64,000 nucleotides of DNA from NCBI RefSeq assembly GCF_019331735.1, contig NZ_JAHBBH010000008.1:1-64000 (forward strand). Reading direction: 5' to 3'. The stretch is from Bifidobacterium miconis. GTDB taxonomy: Bacteria; Actinomycetota; Actinomycetes; Actinomycetales; Bifidobacteriaceae. Positions 51,886-62,428 of the stretch are shown piece by piece. The translations under genes and the position numbers were made by a program. Positions within the stretch are counted from its first letter, which is position 1, and every line of letters starts with the position of its first letter. The notes under the pieces were generated by a model. That model made no database searches. It was given only the letters and a program-made list of their open reading frames with translations, and was not told where the DNA came from.

Positions 51886-52650
51886 ATGGCTCAGATCAAA
51901 GATTTGCTTGGAAACGATACCGTGCTGCGCGGCGACGGTCGCGCGGTCGACCAGCTGCGCCCGGTGCGCATCACCCGCCGCTTCACCGATGTGCCGGAAG
52001 GCTCGGTGCTCATCGAATGCGGCAACACGCGCGTGATGTGCACCGCGACGTTCACGCCCGGCGTGCCGCGCTGGCGCAAGGATTCGGGACTCGGCTGGGT
52101 GACGGCCGAATACTCGATGCTGCCGCGCGCGACCGCGGAGCGCACCGACCGCGAGTCCGTCAAGGGCAAGATCGGCGGCCGCACGCACGAGATCAGCCGA
52201 CTCATCGGCCGCTGCCTGCGCGGCGTCGTCGACATGAAGGCGCTCGGCGAGAACATGGTGCAGATCGACTGCGACGTGCTGCAGGCCGACGGCGGCACCC
52301 GCACCGCGTCGATCACCGGCGCGTACGTGGCGCTCGTCGACGCGATGCGCTGGGCGGAGCGGAACAAGCACATCAAGTCCGCCGACCGCGTGCTCAAGGA
52401 CGTCGTGTCGGCCGTGTCGGTCGGCATCATCGACGGCACGCCGATGCTCGACCTGCCCTACCCGGAGGACAGCCGCGCGATGACCGACATGAACGTCGCC
52501 ATGACCGGCTCCGGCACGTTCATCGAAATCCAGGGCACCGCCGAACACCGCCCGTTCAACCGCTCCGAGCTCAACACGCTGCTCGACCTTGCGGAAAAGG
52601 GCAACCGCGAACTGCAGGCCGCCCAGCAGGCCGCCCTCGCGCAGGATTAG
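51886..52650 (+). CDS. rph: Ribonuclease PH
   Basis: 254 residues. A phosphorolytic exoribonuclease that trims tRNA 3' ends. [39 protein letters not shown] and [19 protein letters not shown] are the phosphate and RNA binding motifs; [20 protein letters not shown] completes the site. It pairs with rdgB downstream, a common bacterial arrangement, though a 130-bp repeat separates them here. Confidence 0.95.
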   Translation: MAQIKDLLGNDTVLRGDGRAVDQLRPVRITRRFTDVPEGSVLIECGNTRVMCTATFTPGVPRWRKDSGLGWVTAEYSMLPRATAERTDRESVKGKIGGRTHEISRLIGRCLRGVVDMKALGENMVQIDCDVLQADGGTRTASITGAYVALVDAMRWAERNKHIKSADRVLKDVVSAVSVGIIDGTPMLDLPYPEDSRAMTDMNVAMTGSGTFIEIQGTAEHRPFNRSELNTLLDLAEKGNRELQAAQQAALAQD

Positions 52651-52660
52651 GGCTTATCTC

Positions 52661-52787
52661 GGCTCCCCTTGCCAGGGGAGCTGTCGCGCGAAGCGTGACT
52701 GAGGGGTAGTCAGAAGCTTTGGAACGTTCCGTTGCTTTGACGTTTCCCCAGTCAGCTACGCTGACAGCCCCCTCAACCGAGGGGGCC
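52661..52787. repeat. Longest copy of the dispersed GCTCCCCTTGCCAGGGGAGC repeat
   Basis: A hairpin GGCTCCCCTTGCCAGGGGAG is followed by GACTGAGGGGTAGTCAG, GGAACGTTCCGTTGC and a second hairpin-like part CAGCTACGCTGACAGCCCCC. The middle is the inverse of 34555-34595. It lies between rph and rdgB. Confidence 0.8.
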
Positions 52788-52811
52788 AAGAAATGGAACG
52801 GAGGCTTTTTC

Positions 52812-53540
52812 ATGAAACTCATCGTCGCCACGCACAACGAAGGCAAGCTCGCCGAAATCCGCCGCATCCTCGCGGCCGGCCTCGGCCAGGACGCGGAGCG
52901 CATCGACCTCGTCTCCGCCGGTAGCCTGAACCTGCCCGACCCGGTCGAAACGGGCGTCACGTTCCAGGAGAACGCGCTGCTCAAGGCGCGCGACGTGGCC
53001 GAACGCACCGGCTGCCCGGCCATCGCCGACGACTCCGGACTGATCGTCGACGTGATGGGCAACGCTCCGGGCATCCTGTCCGCGCGCTGGGCCGGCCGTC
53101 ACGGCGACGACGAGGCGAACAACGCGCTGCTGCTCGCCCAGATCGCCGACATCCCCGACGACAAGCGCACCGCGCGCTTCCGCTGCGCCGCCGCGCTCGT
53201 CGTGCCGCAGGTCGACGCGCTGCCGGACGAAATCCCGGTCGTCGTCGCGTCCGATTCGCCGGCCGTCGAAGCCGAACTCGAACACCGCTATCCGATCGCC
53301 GAACAGGTCGTCGAAATCGGCGACATGACCGGCCGCATCATCCGCGAGCCGCGCGGCGCGCACGGTTTCGGCTACGACCCGCTGTTCGTGCCCGATGACC
53401 AGCCGGCGCGCGCCGCGACGGACGGCACCGACGGCACGCTTACCAGCGCCGAGCTCGAACCGGCCGAAAAGAACGCGATCTCGCACCGCGGCAAGGCCCT
53501 GCGCGCGCTCGTGCCGGCCGTCGAACGACTGCTGCGCTGA
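52812..53540 (+). CDS. rdgB: dITP/XTP pyrophosphatase
   Basis: 242 residues. It removes inosine- and xanthosine-type triphosphates. IVATHNEGKLAEIRRIL, TFQENALLKARDVA, CPAIADDSGLIVDVM (metal Asp) and HGFGYDPLFVPDD are family motifs. There is a small insertion near LVVPQVDALPDE. A hairpin GGGGCGG/CCGCCCC at 53557-53579 may terminate the operon. CGGAGG precedes the start. Confidence 0.94.
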   Translation: MKLIVATHNEGKLAEIRRILAAGLGQDAERIDLVSAGSLNLPDPVETGVTFQENALLKARDVAERTGCPAIADDSGLIVDVMGNAPGILSARWAGRHGDDEANNALLLAQIADIPDDKRTARFRCAAALVVPQVDALPDEIPVVVASDSPAVEAELEHRYPIAEQVVEIGDMTGRIIREPRGAHGFGYDPLFVPDDQPARAATDGTDGTLTSAELEPAEKNAISHRGKALRALVPAVERLLR

Positions 53541-53810
53541 CCACGGGCCGGACTATGGGGCGGCCTGTGACACCGCCCCGTGGTCCGGTGGAAAGCCGAT
53601 TCGAGCGACGGTCCACAGGCCGCCACCCGGCGCCGCTCAAGCGCAGCCCAGTGTGAAGAGGCTGTGCGCTCGGGAGACGCCTCGGGCCGGCACGGGGCGC
53701 CGGTGCTAATATCGGCTGAGCAATCCGTGCGGGCCCGCAGCGTCCGGCATCCATCATGCCCGGCGCTCATCGGACGCACGGGACACCGAGTCAAAGGACG
53801 GTTTCCACCA

Positions 53811-55112
53811 GTGCGCTCGTTCACTCTCGCCACGCTCACCCCGGACGAATTCGACGCGTTCTCCGCGTCCCATCCGCAGGGCAACTTCCAGCAGACTTCG
53901 GCGATGGGCCGTCTGCGCGCCGAGCAGGGCACCGAAGTCGAATACCTGGCCGTGCGGGAACACGGCGCGACCGTCACCGCGGCGCTGTTCGAAACGCACC
54001 GTTCGCGGCTGTCCACGTTCGCGGCCGTTCACGACGGCCCGCTGTGCGACTGGCATGACCGCGAACTGACCACGTATTTCGTCAGCCAGCTGCGCGCCCA
54101 CGCCAAGGCCAAGGGCGCGGCCCAGCTCGAAATCACCCCGGAAACGCCGTACCGCCTGCGCGGCTCCCACGGCGAGCCGCTCGCGTCGGGCACGCCCGCG
54201 CCCGCCAGCGAACCCGCCGACGTGAACCCGGGCGAGCCGGCCGACGACATCGTGAACCTGCTGACCGGGCTCGGCTTCGAGCACGGCGGCTTCACCGTCG
54301 GCTACACGGCCGTGCCGCGCTGGCGCTATCTCAAGGACCTGGGCGGCATCGACGACGAATCGTCGCTGCTCAAGTCGTACGACAAGCGCACCCAGTGGAG
54401 CGTCAAGCGCGCCGCGTCGATGGGCGTGCACGTGCGCGAACTCGCCGACGACGAACTCGGCGTGTTCGCCGCGATCGAACAGCAGACCGCCGAACGCCGC
54501 AGCTTCGAATACCGCGGAGAGGCGTACTTCCACCGGTTCAAGCGGGCGTTCGGCGACAAGGCGCATTTCATGGTCGCCGAAATCCACATCGCCGAATACG
54601 TGGCCGACATGCAGGCCAAGCGCGCCGTGCTGCAGGAGAAGGTGGACCGGCTTCAGGCCAGGTACGACGAGCGCCCAACCACCAAAATCGAACGCCAGCT
54701 CGGCGAGGAGACCCGCAATCTGGCCGCCGCCGACAAGCGCCTCGCCGAAGCCGCCGCGTTCGCCAAGCAGGGCGACGTGCTGCCCGCCGCGGCCTCGCTG
54801 TTCGTCGAGCACCCGCGCGAGGTGATCTACCTGTTCTCGGGCAGCGTCGAGGAATACAAGCCGTTCTACGCCTCCGCGCTCATCCAGCACCACGCGATGC
54901 TGCACCTGTGCGTGGAACGCGGCGTGAAACGCTACAACTTCTATGGCGTCGACGGCGTGTTCGACGATCCGGACGACGAGGGCCGCGGCGTGCTCGAGTT
55001 CAAGCAGGGATTCAACGGCTACGTCGAGGAGCTGACCGGCGAGTTCACGCTGCCGGTCCGGCCGCTCGTCTACCGGCTCAAGAACCTCGCGCATCGGCTC
55101 GCCGGCCGGTAG
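53811..55112 (+). CDS. FemABX-family peptidyltransferase (first copy)
   Basis: 433 residues from GTG 53811, AAAGGAC upstream. FemABX enzymes add amino acids from aminoacyl-tRNA to the peptidoglycan stem Lys/Orn to build the interpeptide bridge. Opening TPDEFDAFSASHPQGNFQQTSAMGRLR, the coiled-coil arm (VADMQAKRAVLQEKVDRLQARY) and the ending YNFYGVDGVFDDPDDEGRGV with GFNGYVEELTGEF match the family. It forms a tandem pair with the next gene. Confidence 0.9.
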   Translation: MRSFTLATLTPDEFDAFSASHPQGNFQQTSAMGRLRAEQGTEVEYLAVREHGATVTAALFETHRSRLSTFAAVHDGPLCDWHDRELTTYFVSQLRAHAKAKGAAQLEITPETPYRLRGSHGEPLASGTPAPASEPADVNPGEPADDIVNLLTGLGFEHGGFTVGYTAVPRWRYLKDLGGIDDESSLLKSYDKRTQWSVKRAASMGVHVRELADDELGVFAAIEQQTAERRSFEYRGEAYFHRFKRAFGDKAHFMVAEIHIAEYVADMQAKRAVLQEKVDRLQARYDERPTTKIERQLGEETRNLAAADKRLAEAAAFAKQGDVLPAAASLFVEHPREVIYLFSGSVEEYKPFYASALIQHHAMLHLCVERGVKRYNFYGVDGVFDDPDDEGRGVLEFKQGFNGYVEELTGEFTLPVRPLVYRLKNLAHRLAGR

Positions 55113-55304
55113 GCGCGGAAGGAACGTCTCCGCGCGGATGATCGCGAGGACGCCTGCGGATGGCCGCGGGTGCCGTGGACGCCCGCGCGGAGACGGACGG
55201 TACCGGACCGGCCATGGGAGAGGGATGGCCGGCCCGGCAAAGGCATGGGGGAGTGCGGAAGGGGAATGATCGACACGCATATCGCAGGAATGTGAGGAGT
55301 AATC

Positions 55305-56600
55305 ATGCGGTTGCAAACGGATAATGACATGGTCGGCAAGCGCTGGCGTTCGAGGGCGCTCACGGACGACGAGTTCGACGCGCTGTCCGCGGCGAGTCCG
55401 GAGGGCGGATTCCAGCAGACCGCCGCGATGCGCCGCATGGTCGAGCAGGAGGGCGCCGCGCAGACCGAACTGGTCGGTCTGGTCGACGCCGACGACAAGC
55501 CGATCGCCGGCGCGATGGTCGCGTACACGCAGGGACGGTTCGGCCTCGAAGGGTCGATCTGGCTCGGCCCGCTGTGCGACGCGCACAACGAGCATCTGCT
55601 CACCGCGATGACGATGGCCCTGCACGTCGCCGCGCACAAGCGCGGCGCGATCAGCGTGTCCTGTTGGCCGGACGACGTGTACCTGCGTCGCACGTCCGAC
55701 GGTGAGCCCGACGGCGAGCCCGACGACCTGCTGGTCGGCAACTACGAGAAGCTCGGCTGGCATCACGCTGGCTTCGACCGCGGCTACGGCTCGATCGTGA
55801 ACCGCTGGGTGTACGTCAAGGACCTATCCGGATTCAAGTCGGCCGACGACCTGCTCAAGTCGTATTCGAAGAACACGCGGCGCAACGTGAAGATCGCGCG
55901 CAACAGCGCGGTCCACGTGCGCAGGCTGGACCGCGACGAGCTCGGCGTGTTCCACCACATCTGCGAGCTGAGCAGCGTCAAGCAGCATTTCCAGAACCGC
56001 GACCTCGCCTACTTCGAGGGCGTGTGGGACGCGTTCGGCGACCGGGCCGAGTTCATGGTCGCCGAGATCCATCTCGACGAATACCTCGCCGGCTGGCAGG
56101 ACAAGTACGCGAAGTTCGCGCGCGAGGCCGACCGTCTCGAGGCGGCGTTGCCCGAATCGAAGTACCCCGACGACGTGCGCAAGAAGCTCGACACCGCCCG
56201 CCGCAACGTCGAATCCGCCGAACACCGCATCGCGGACGCGAAGGAGCGCATCGAACGCGACGGCCACGTGGTGCCCGCCGCGGCCGGCCTGTTCATGTGG
56301 CATGAGCGCGAGCTCGTCTACTTCTCGTCCGGTTCGGACGAACGGTACGCGAAGTTCTACGCGCCCACCGCGATCCAGCACGAGATGATGTCCCGCTGCC
56401 TCGAACGCGGACTGCACCGCTACAACTTCTACGGCATCTCCGGCGTGTTCGACGACCCGGACGACCCGGGCCGCGGCGTGCTCGAATTCAAGCAGGGGTT
56501 CAACGGCTACGTCGAGGAGCTTCCGGGCGAATTCACCCTGCCCGTGGACCGCATCCGCTACGGGCTCAAGGCCGCCGCCGCTGCGGTGCTGCACCACTGA
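55305..56600 (+). CDS. FemABX-family peptidyltransferase (second copy)
   Basis: 431 residues, a paralog of the preceding gene with the same layout: DDEFDALSAASPEGGFQQTAAM, DRGYGSIVNRWVYVKDLSGF, coiled-coil arm (DRLEAALPESKYPDDVRKKLD) and YNFYGISGVFDDPDDPGRGV. The two probably add successive bridge residues, as FemA/FemB or MurM/MurN do. GAGGAG precedes ATG 55305. Confidence 0.9.
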   Translation: MRLQTDNDMVGKRWRSRALTDDEFDALSAASPEGGFQQTAAMRRMVEQEGAAQTELVGLVDADDKPIAGAMVAYTQGRFGLEGSIWLGPLCDAHNEHLLTAMTMALHVAAHKRGAISVSCWPDDVYLRRTSDGEPDGEPDDLLVGNYEKLGWHHAGFDRGYGSIVNRWVYVKDLSGFKSADDLLKSYSKNTRRNVKIARNSAVHVRRLDRDELGVFHHICELSSVKQHFQNRDLAYFEGVWDAFGDRAEFMVAEIHLDEYLAGWQDKYAKFAREADRLEAALPESKYPDDVRKKLDTARRNVESAEHRIADAKERIERDGHVVPAAAGLFMWHERELVYFSSGSDERYAKFYAPTAIQHEMMSRCLERGLHRYNFYGISGVFDDPDDPGRGVLEFKQGFNGYVEELPGEFTLPVDRIRYGLKAAAAAVLHH

Positions 56601-56703
56601 CCTGCGGCCGCTGAGACGGCATGCGGGCGCCGTCCGCCAGATGGTCGGCCGGCGTCCGTTGCCGTCGCCGTAAGGCAGGGCTCATGCTAGATTGACGACT
56701 TGC

Positions 56704-56784
56704 GCGCGCGTGGCGGAATTGGTAGACGCGCAGGATTTAGGTTCCTGTGTCTTGTACGTGTGGGTTCGAGTCCCATCGCGCGCA
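56704..56784 (+). tRNA. tRNA-Leu (anticodon UAG)
   Basis: The acceptor stem GCGCGCG (56704-56710) pairs with CGCGCGC (56777-56783), discriminator A. The anticodon stem CAGGA/TCCTG encloses TTTAGGT with anticodon TAG at 56738-56740. A short extra arm follows, then the T arm with TTCGAGT. CCA is not encoded. Confidence 0.92.
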
Positions 56785-56864
56785 CTTCCCCGACCGGCTC
56801 TGCAAGACGCGGCCCGCACGCCGCAGTACGGCGGCCGGGTCGAGTACGGGAGAGGAAGCACGAC

Positions 56865-57866
56865 ATGTCCGCCATTCTCAAGCCCATCGCGTTCCTGATC
56901 ATCATCTTCGCCGCGTATCTGGTCAAGCGCGCCGGACTGTTCCGCCCGCGCGACTATCGTGTCATGCAGGTCGTCGTCTTCGACTTCACGCTGCCGGCGT
57001 CCATCATCGTCTCGTTCGCGACGAATCCGCACCATCCGAGCATGCTGCTCATCTCCGGATTCGCGTTCCTGTGCGCCCTGCTGCCGCTGCCGCTCACGTT
57101 CCTCGCCTCCCGGCGCAAGCCGGCCGCCGACCGCGCGTTCCTCATGCTCAACGCGTCCGGCTTCAACGTGGGCAACTTCTGCTTTCCCGTCTTGCAGGCG
57201 TTCATGGGCCCGTCCGCGCTCGTGACGGCCTCCATGTTCGACATCGGCAATTCGGTCATGGTCACGGCCGGCACCAACGTGATGACCACGTCCATGCTGC
57301 ACATCGACATGGATAAGCCGATCACCGAACAGCACGCCGGCAACGCGCCCACGCTGCCGTACACGCGGCCCAAGGACCGCGATGCGCGCCGGCTCGCGCG
57401 CCGCGCCAAGCTGCGCAAGATCGCCAAGGGCTTCCTCACGTCGGTGCCGTTCGACATCTACATGCTCATGCTGGTCGTGATGTTCGCCGGGATTCCGATC
57501 CCCTCGTTCGTCCCCACGCTGCTCGACCCGGTGGCGAACGCGAACTCGTTCTGCTCGGTGTTCATGGTCGGCATGCTTATGGATCTGCCGAAGACCGGCA
57601 AGGACGTGCGCGACGTGCTGCGCGTGCTCGCGTGGCGACTGCCGCTGGGGATCGCGTTCGCCGCGATCGCATGGTTCGCGCTGCCGTTCGACGCAAGCGT
57701 GCGCAAGGCCGTGGTGATGCTCGCGCTCGCGCCGACGGCCGTGTTCTCGACGCTGTTCACCGACCGCGTGCTCGGCAACGCGAAGCTCGCCGGCTTCACG
57801 CTCGCCGCGTCCGCGATCGTCGCGATTCTGCTCATGACCGGCGTGCAGTTCCTGCTGCCCGCCTGA
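56865..57866 (+). CDS. AEC family (auxin efflux carrier-type) transporter
   Basis: 333 residues, about ten membrane segments. The opening PIAFLIIIFAAYLVKRAGLF, the half-repeats FDFTLPASIIVSF and NASGFNVGNFCFPVLQAF, and the late MLALAPTAVFSTLFTDRVLG fit the AEC/PIN-like fold, which carries small carboxylates or amino acids in bacteria. AGAGGAAG precedes ATG 56865. The central loop is basic. Confidence 0.85.
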   Translation: MSAILKPIAFLIIIFAAYLVKRAGLFRPRDYRVMQVVVFDFTLPASIIVSFATNPHHPSMLLISGFAFLCALLPLPLTFLASRRKPAADRAFLMLNASGFNVGNFCFPVLQAFMGPSALVTASMFDIGNSVMVTAGTNVMTTSMLHIDMDKPITEQHAGNAPTLPYTRPKDRDARRLARRAKLRKIAKGFLTSVPFDIYMLMLVVMFAGIPIPSFVPTLLDPVANANSFCSVFMVGMLMDLPKTGKDVRDVLRVLAWRLPLGIAFAAIAWFALPFDASVRKAVVMLALAPTAVFSTLFTDRVLGNAKLAGFTLAASAIVAILLMTGVQFLLPA

Positions 57867-57876
57867 TCTCCCTTAA

Positions 57877-57922
57877 CGAGCCAAAACCGCCACTTCCCAT
57901 GTTGCGTGGCGGTTTTGGCTCG
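57877..57922. terminator. Hairpin after the AEC gene (CGAGCCAAAACCGCCAC)
   Basis: Perfect 17-bp arms 57877-57893 and 57906-57922, 10 nt after the stop. It is the same family as at 24.2, 46.4, 49.7 and 63.5 kb. Confidence 0.8.
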
Positions 57923-57928
57923 CTGTGG

Positions 57929-58413
57929 TATACGGGCTCTTCGCATTTTGGCGTGTATGAATGGGTTCGGTGAGGTGCGGCTCTGTGGTATCGAGATCGC
58001 CGCACTGTTCGTGCGTCCGATGCTGTTGTTGTCGTGAGATTGCGCGAGAGCGCAATCTCACCATCGCGCACAGCGCGATGAAAACGGCATTGCGCTCTCG
58101 CGCAATCCAGTGTTTCCAGCGGCAGCAACCGCTGCCGCGCCCGAACGGTTGCAACGCTCCCGGATACTGGCGGCAGCTCTCGGCCTCGGCTAGGCCGAGC
58201 CGTGAAGAAAACGCCGGAGGCGTTTGTAGGCGAGGAGCGAGCGACAGCGAGCCAGCAAAACGCGGCCGTCAGGCCGTCCTTAATTGCTGAACGCTCCCGG
58301 CGAAGCCGGGTGGGGGGCGTCGCGGCGCTACGCGCCGCCAACAACACAGCATCGCGCGCAGCGCGATTCCGATACAACAGGCATGCGGCCATATACGCCA
58401 AAATACGAAGAGC
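57929..58413. repeat. Hairpin-rich noncoding block with imperfect terminal inverted repeats
   Basis: GGCTCTTCGCATTTTGGCGT near 57938-57957 is mirrored by ACGCCAAAATACGAAGAGCC at about 58394-58413, and a further weaker stretch inside also matches. Between lie many small hairpins (GAGATTGCGCGAGAGCGCAA region, CATCGCGCACAGCGCGATG, CCCGGCGAAGCCGGG, GGCGCTACGCGCC). I see no convincing gene in 57867-58892. Confidence 0.6.
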
Positions 58414-58429
58414 CGCACATCGTCCCTTG

Positions 58430-58683
58430 TTGGACCACCTATGCCCACAACCGTCCTGTCGATCGCTCTCTTGAGAAGAATCAAAAACGGTCGTGGGCAT
58501 AGAACGTACATTTGCGAGACACAGCGGCGAGGTGATCCGCTCGATTCCACTCATTCGTGGGCATAGGCGGTACATTATGCCGCGCCGGTCGTGGGTACAG
58601 ACCAACCATTTGCACGATCGTGGGCATAGACCAACCGCGAACAAGCCATTTTCGACCTCTACGCATCCCGTCTATGCCCACAA
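58430..58683. repeat. Second array of the GTGGGCATAGACGGTACAT family
   Basis: An inverted copy lies near 58430-58449. Direct copies lie at 58492-58511, 58556-58575, 58590-58609 and 58619-58638, with an inverted partial copy at 58669-58683. Some copies end in ACCAACC instead of CGGTACAT. The core matches the array at 31194-31415. Confidence 0.82.
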
Positions 58684-58858
58684 TCTGTTGATTGCAGGTC
58701 AGACCTTCGATCCCACTGGCAGGGAATCCGGTCAGGACCGGGATATTCCGTTTACGTCAGTGAACGAAAACCGCCACGACAATCATTGGGCACCGATGGT
58801 CGCCGGACCCCGATGAGGGAGCCTGGATGCAGGGAGTTGGATAAACACGGAATAAACA

Positions 58859-58884
58859 AAACCCCGGCCGTTGGGGCCGGGGTT
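58859..58884 (-). terminator. Terminator of the tRNA-Thr gene
   Basis: The arms AACCCCGGCC (58860-58869) and GGCCGGGGTT (58875-58884) form a stem followed by TTTTG on the minus strand, 8 nt after the tRNA. Confidence 0.85.
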
Positions 58885-58892
58885 GTGGAGGG

Positions 58893-58965
58893 AGCCACTT
58901 GACAGAATCGAACTGTCGACCTGCTCATTACGAGTGAGCCGCTCTACCGACTGAGCTAAAGTGGC
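58893..58965 (-). tRNA. tRNA-Thr (anticodon CGU)
   Basis: The acceptor GCCACTT pairs with AAGTGGC. D arm GCTC/GAGC, anticodon stem GCTCA/TGAGC around CTCGTAA with anticodon CGT (58932-58930), T arm GACAG-TTCGATT-CTGTC. The discriminator base is U; CCA is not encoded. Confidence 0.92.
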
Positions 58966-59312
58966 TTGTTGCCCGGATCGCATTCGCTTTCCGCGCACAA
59001 GACTGAAAGCATACAGCATGGCCAGTGGTTTGCCAAATCGTGTTGCGCACGGTGTGTCGCGTTCGCCGTGGCGCCCGCGTTGACGTCGTTGTACCGGTTG
59101 GAGCGGCTTGTTGCCCGGAACGCGAAAGCCCACTGTATTGCGATCGTTTGCTTTCGGTTTACCGGTACGTTGTCAAGCCGTTGTTTTGTGTAGTTATGTC
59201 TGCTTTTGTGAGTATCTTGTGAGGTGAAGTAACCGGAGTGGCATTCGGCCGTCGTCAGGTTGGCCGAAGCGCCGCGCCGCTTCGCCAAGTGATGATGAAA
59301 GGACCAATACCT
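58966..59312. promoter_or_regulatory. Gap with probable pgi promoter
   Basis: 347 bp without a gene. TTGTCA followed after 15 bp by TAGTTA around 59173-59199 is a possible promoter, AT-rich compared with the surroundings. AAAGGA lies 10 nt before the pgi start. Confidence 0.4.
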
Positions 59313-61007
<1,695 letters not shown>

Positions 61008-61013
<6 letters not shown>

Positions 61014-61089
61014 TTCCCTGGGGAATCAGAACGCAGTGTCCGGTGCGGACGCGTTGCGTCCGGCTACGAACAGTCCACTGGACTGTTCG
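61008..61089 (+). terminator. Two hairpins at and after the pgi stop codon
   Basis: TTCTGATTCCC (61008-61018, including the stop) pairs with GGGAATCAGAA (61021-61031). Then CGAACAGTCC (61067-61076) pairs with GGACTGTTCG (61080-61089). They may protect or terminate the abundant pgi mRNA. Confidence 0.7.
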
Positions 61090-61134
61090 TCACGAGTTCT
61101 GATTCCGTCGCGTAACGGAGTCTGACTGAGCATG

Positions 61135-61172
61135 ATGGTCTCCCGCCTTCATTGGCGGGAGACCATTTTGTT
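61135..61172 (+). terminator. Strong rho-independent terminator after pgi
   Basis: ATGGTCTCCCGCC (61135-61147) pairs perfectly with 61154-61166, followed by TTTGTT. Confidence 0.88.
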
Positions 61173-61223
61173 ATGTGCCGTCGCGTGATACGATGACCGC
61201 AATTCGGAAGACGGGGGAGTGCG

Positions 61224-62414
61224 ATGACGGACGATCAGATTCCTTGGGACGATGCCGCAAACCGTGCCGGCGGCGACGCCGATTCCGCACGTCGCGGCAA
61301 TCCGTACGTTATCGGCGACCATGATGCCCGCCACGGCCGCAGTGACGGCGATGATGAGGCCGACGATTCGTCCGAAACGGCTGCGGACGATGATGCCGAC
61401 GACGCTGACGATGACGGCGATGACCTTGCGTACCGTCCGCGCATGCCGCGATGGCTGGCGCTGCTGATCGCCGTGGCCGTGATCGCGGCCGGCGCGGGCG
61501 GGTTCGCGTTCCGCCGCGCACGGCAGGGCGGTTCGGCGATCAACTGCTCGTACAGCGAGTCGGCCGACCAATGCTACGGCGGATTCACGCCGCTCACGCC
61601 GTCCGGCGAACGCCTTGCGACGAATGCGGCCGCCGCGGACTACTTCAGCACGGCCGTCGCACCGGTGTATCCGGCCGACGAAGCCCTGCGCAAGGCGGTA
61701 TTGTCGGGCGATCTCGACGTCGTCCACCACACCGCGAAAACGGCCCGCGACACGACGCTGCGGGCCGCACGCACGCTGGCCGCCCGCACCTGGCCGAGCG
61801 CACTCGACAAGCCTATCCGCGCCGCCATCGCCGAATACCAGCAGCGCGCCTCCATCTACGCCAACCTCACCGGCAACACCAACCGGGAAGCCATCGAAGA
61901 CCTGCTGTTCCGCACGCTGTCCGCCACGCGATCGTCCTCCGACGTGCAGCGACTCATCCGCGCCAAGCTCGAACTCGACCCCACGCCCGAGCCGGCCCCG
62001 CCGTTCGACGTCACCGCGGTCAAGGACGCGGGCGACTGCAACCAGCTCACGTTCCTCGACGGCAAAGAGCGCACCGTGACGCGGCACTGCGTCGCGATCA
62101 CCGTCACCAGCCGCGTGCCGGCCGACGTGCCGTATCTGTCCATGCGGCTCAACCTGCTCGACAAGGACGGCACGGTCGTCGCAGGCGACCTGCATGCCTC
62201 CGGCATGTCCGACGCGGACGATCCAAACTCCATTCACGACGGCGGCACAGTTACGCTCACCGTCGACATCAACCCGCGCATCGTGCGTTCCGGCTACCGG
62301 CTCGCGGCCGACGGCTGGTCCGTGCACACCGCCGACGACCTCATCATCAGCGACGACTACACGCCAGCACAGGCGGCCGCGCTCGCGCCGCTCAACGCAT
62401 TCCGCATACCGTGA
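61224..62414 (+). CDS. Single-pass membrane protein of unknown function (first paralog)
   Basis: 396 residues. A very acidic cytoplasmic N-terminus (about 75 residues, many Asp) is followed by one membrane segment (WLALLIAVAVIAAGAGGFAF) and an extracellular domain with CSYSESADQCYGG and a later CNQLTFLDGKERTVTRHC cysteine pair. EPAPPFDVTAV and a beta-rich end (VTLTVDINPRIVRSGYRL) recur in the next gene. No known family recognised. The two genes are 14 bp apart. Confidence 0.75.
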   Translation: MTDDQIPWDDAANRAGGDADSARRGNPYVIGDHDARHGRSDGDDEADDSSETAADDDADDADDDGDDLAYRPRMPRWLALLIAVAVIAAGAGGFAFRRARQGGSAINCSYSESADQCYGGFTPLTPSGERLATNAAAADYFSTAVAPVYPADEALRKAVLSGDLDVVHHTAKTARDTTLRAARTLAARTWPSALDKPIRAAIAEYQQRASIYANLTGNTNREAIEDLLFRTLSATRSSSDVQRLIRAKLELDPTPEPAPPFDVTAVKDAGDCNQLTFLDGKERTVTRHCVAITVTSRVPADVPYLSMRLNLLDKDGTVVAGDLHASGMSDADDPNSIHDGGTVTLTVDINPRIVRSGYRLAADGWSVHTADDLIISDDYTPAQAAALAPLNAFRIP

Positions 62415-62428
62415 GAGGAAGAACGACC

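Noticed and set aside
57832-58644. Possible 270-residue minus-strand gene
   Set aside because: It runs through hairpins and the repeat array, has no family motif or ribosome site, and its repeats create repeated peptides.
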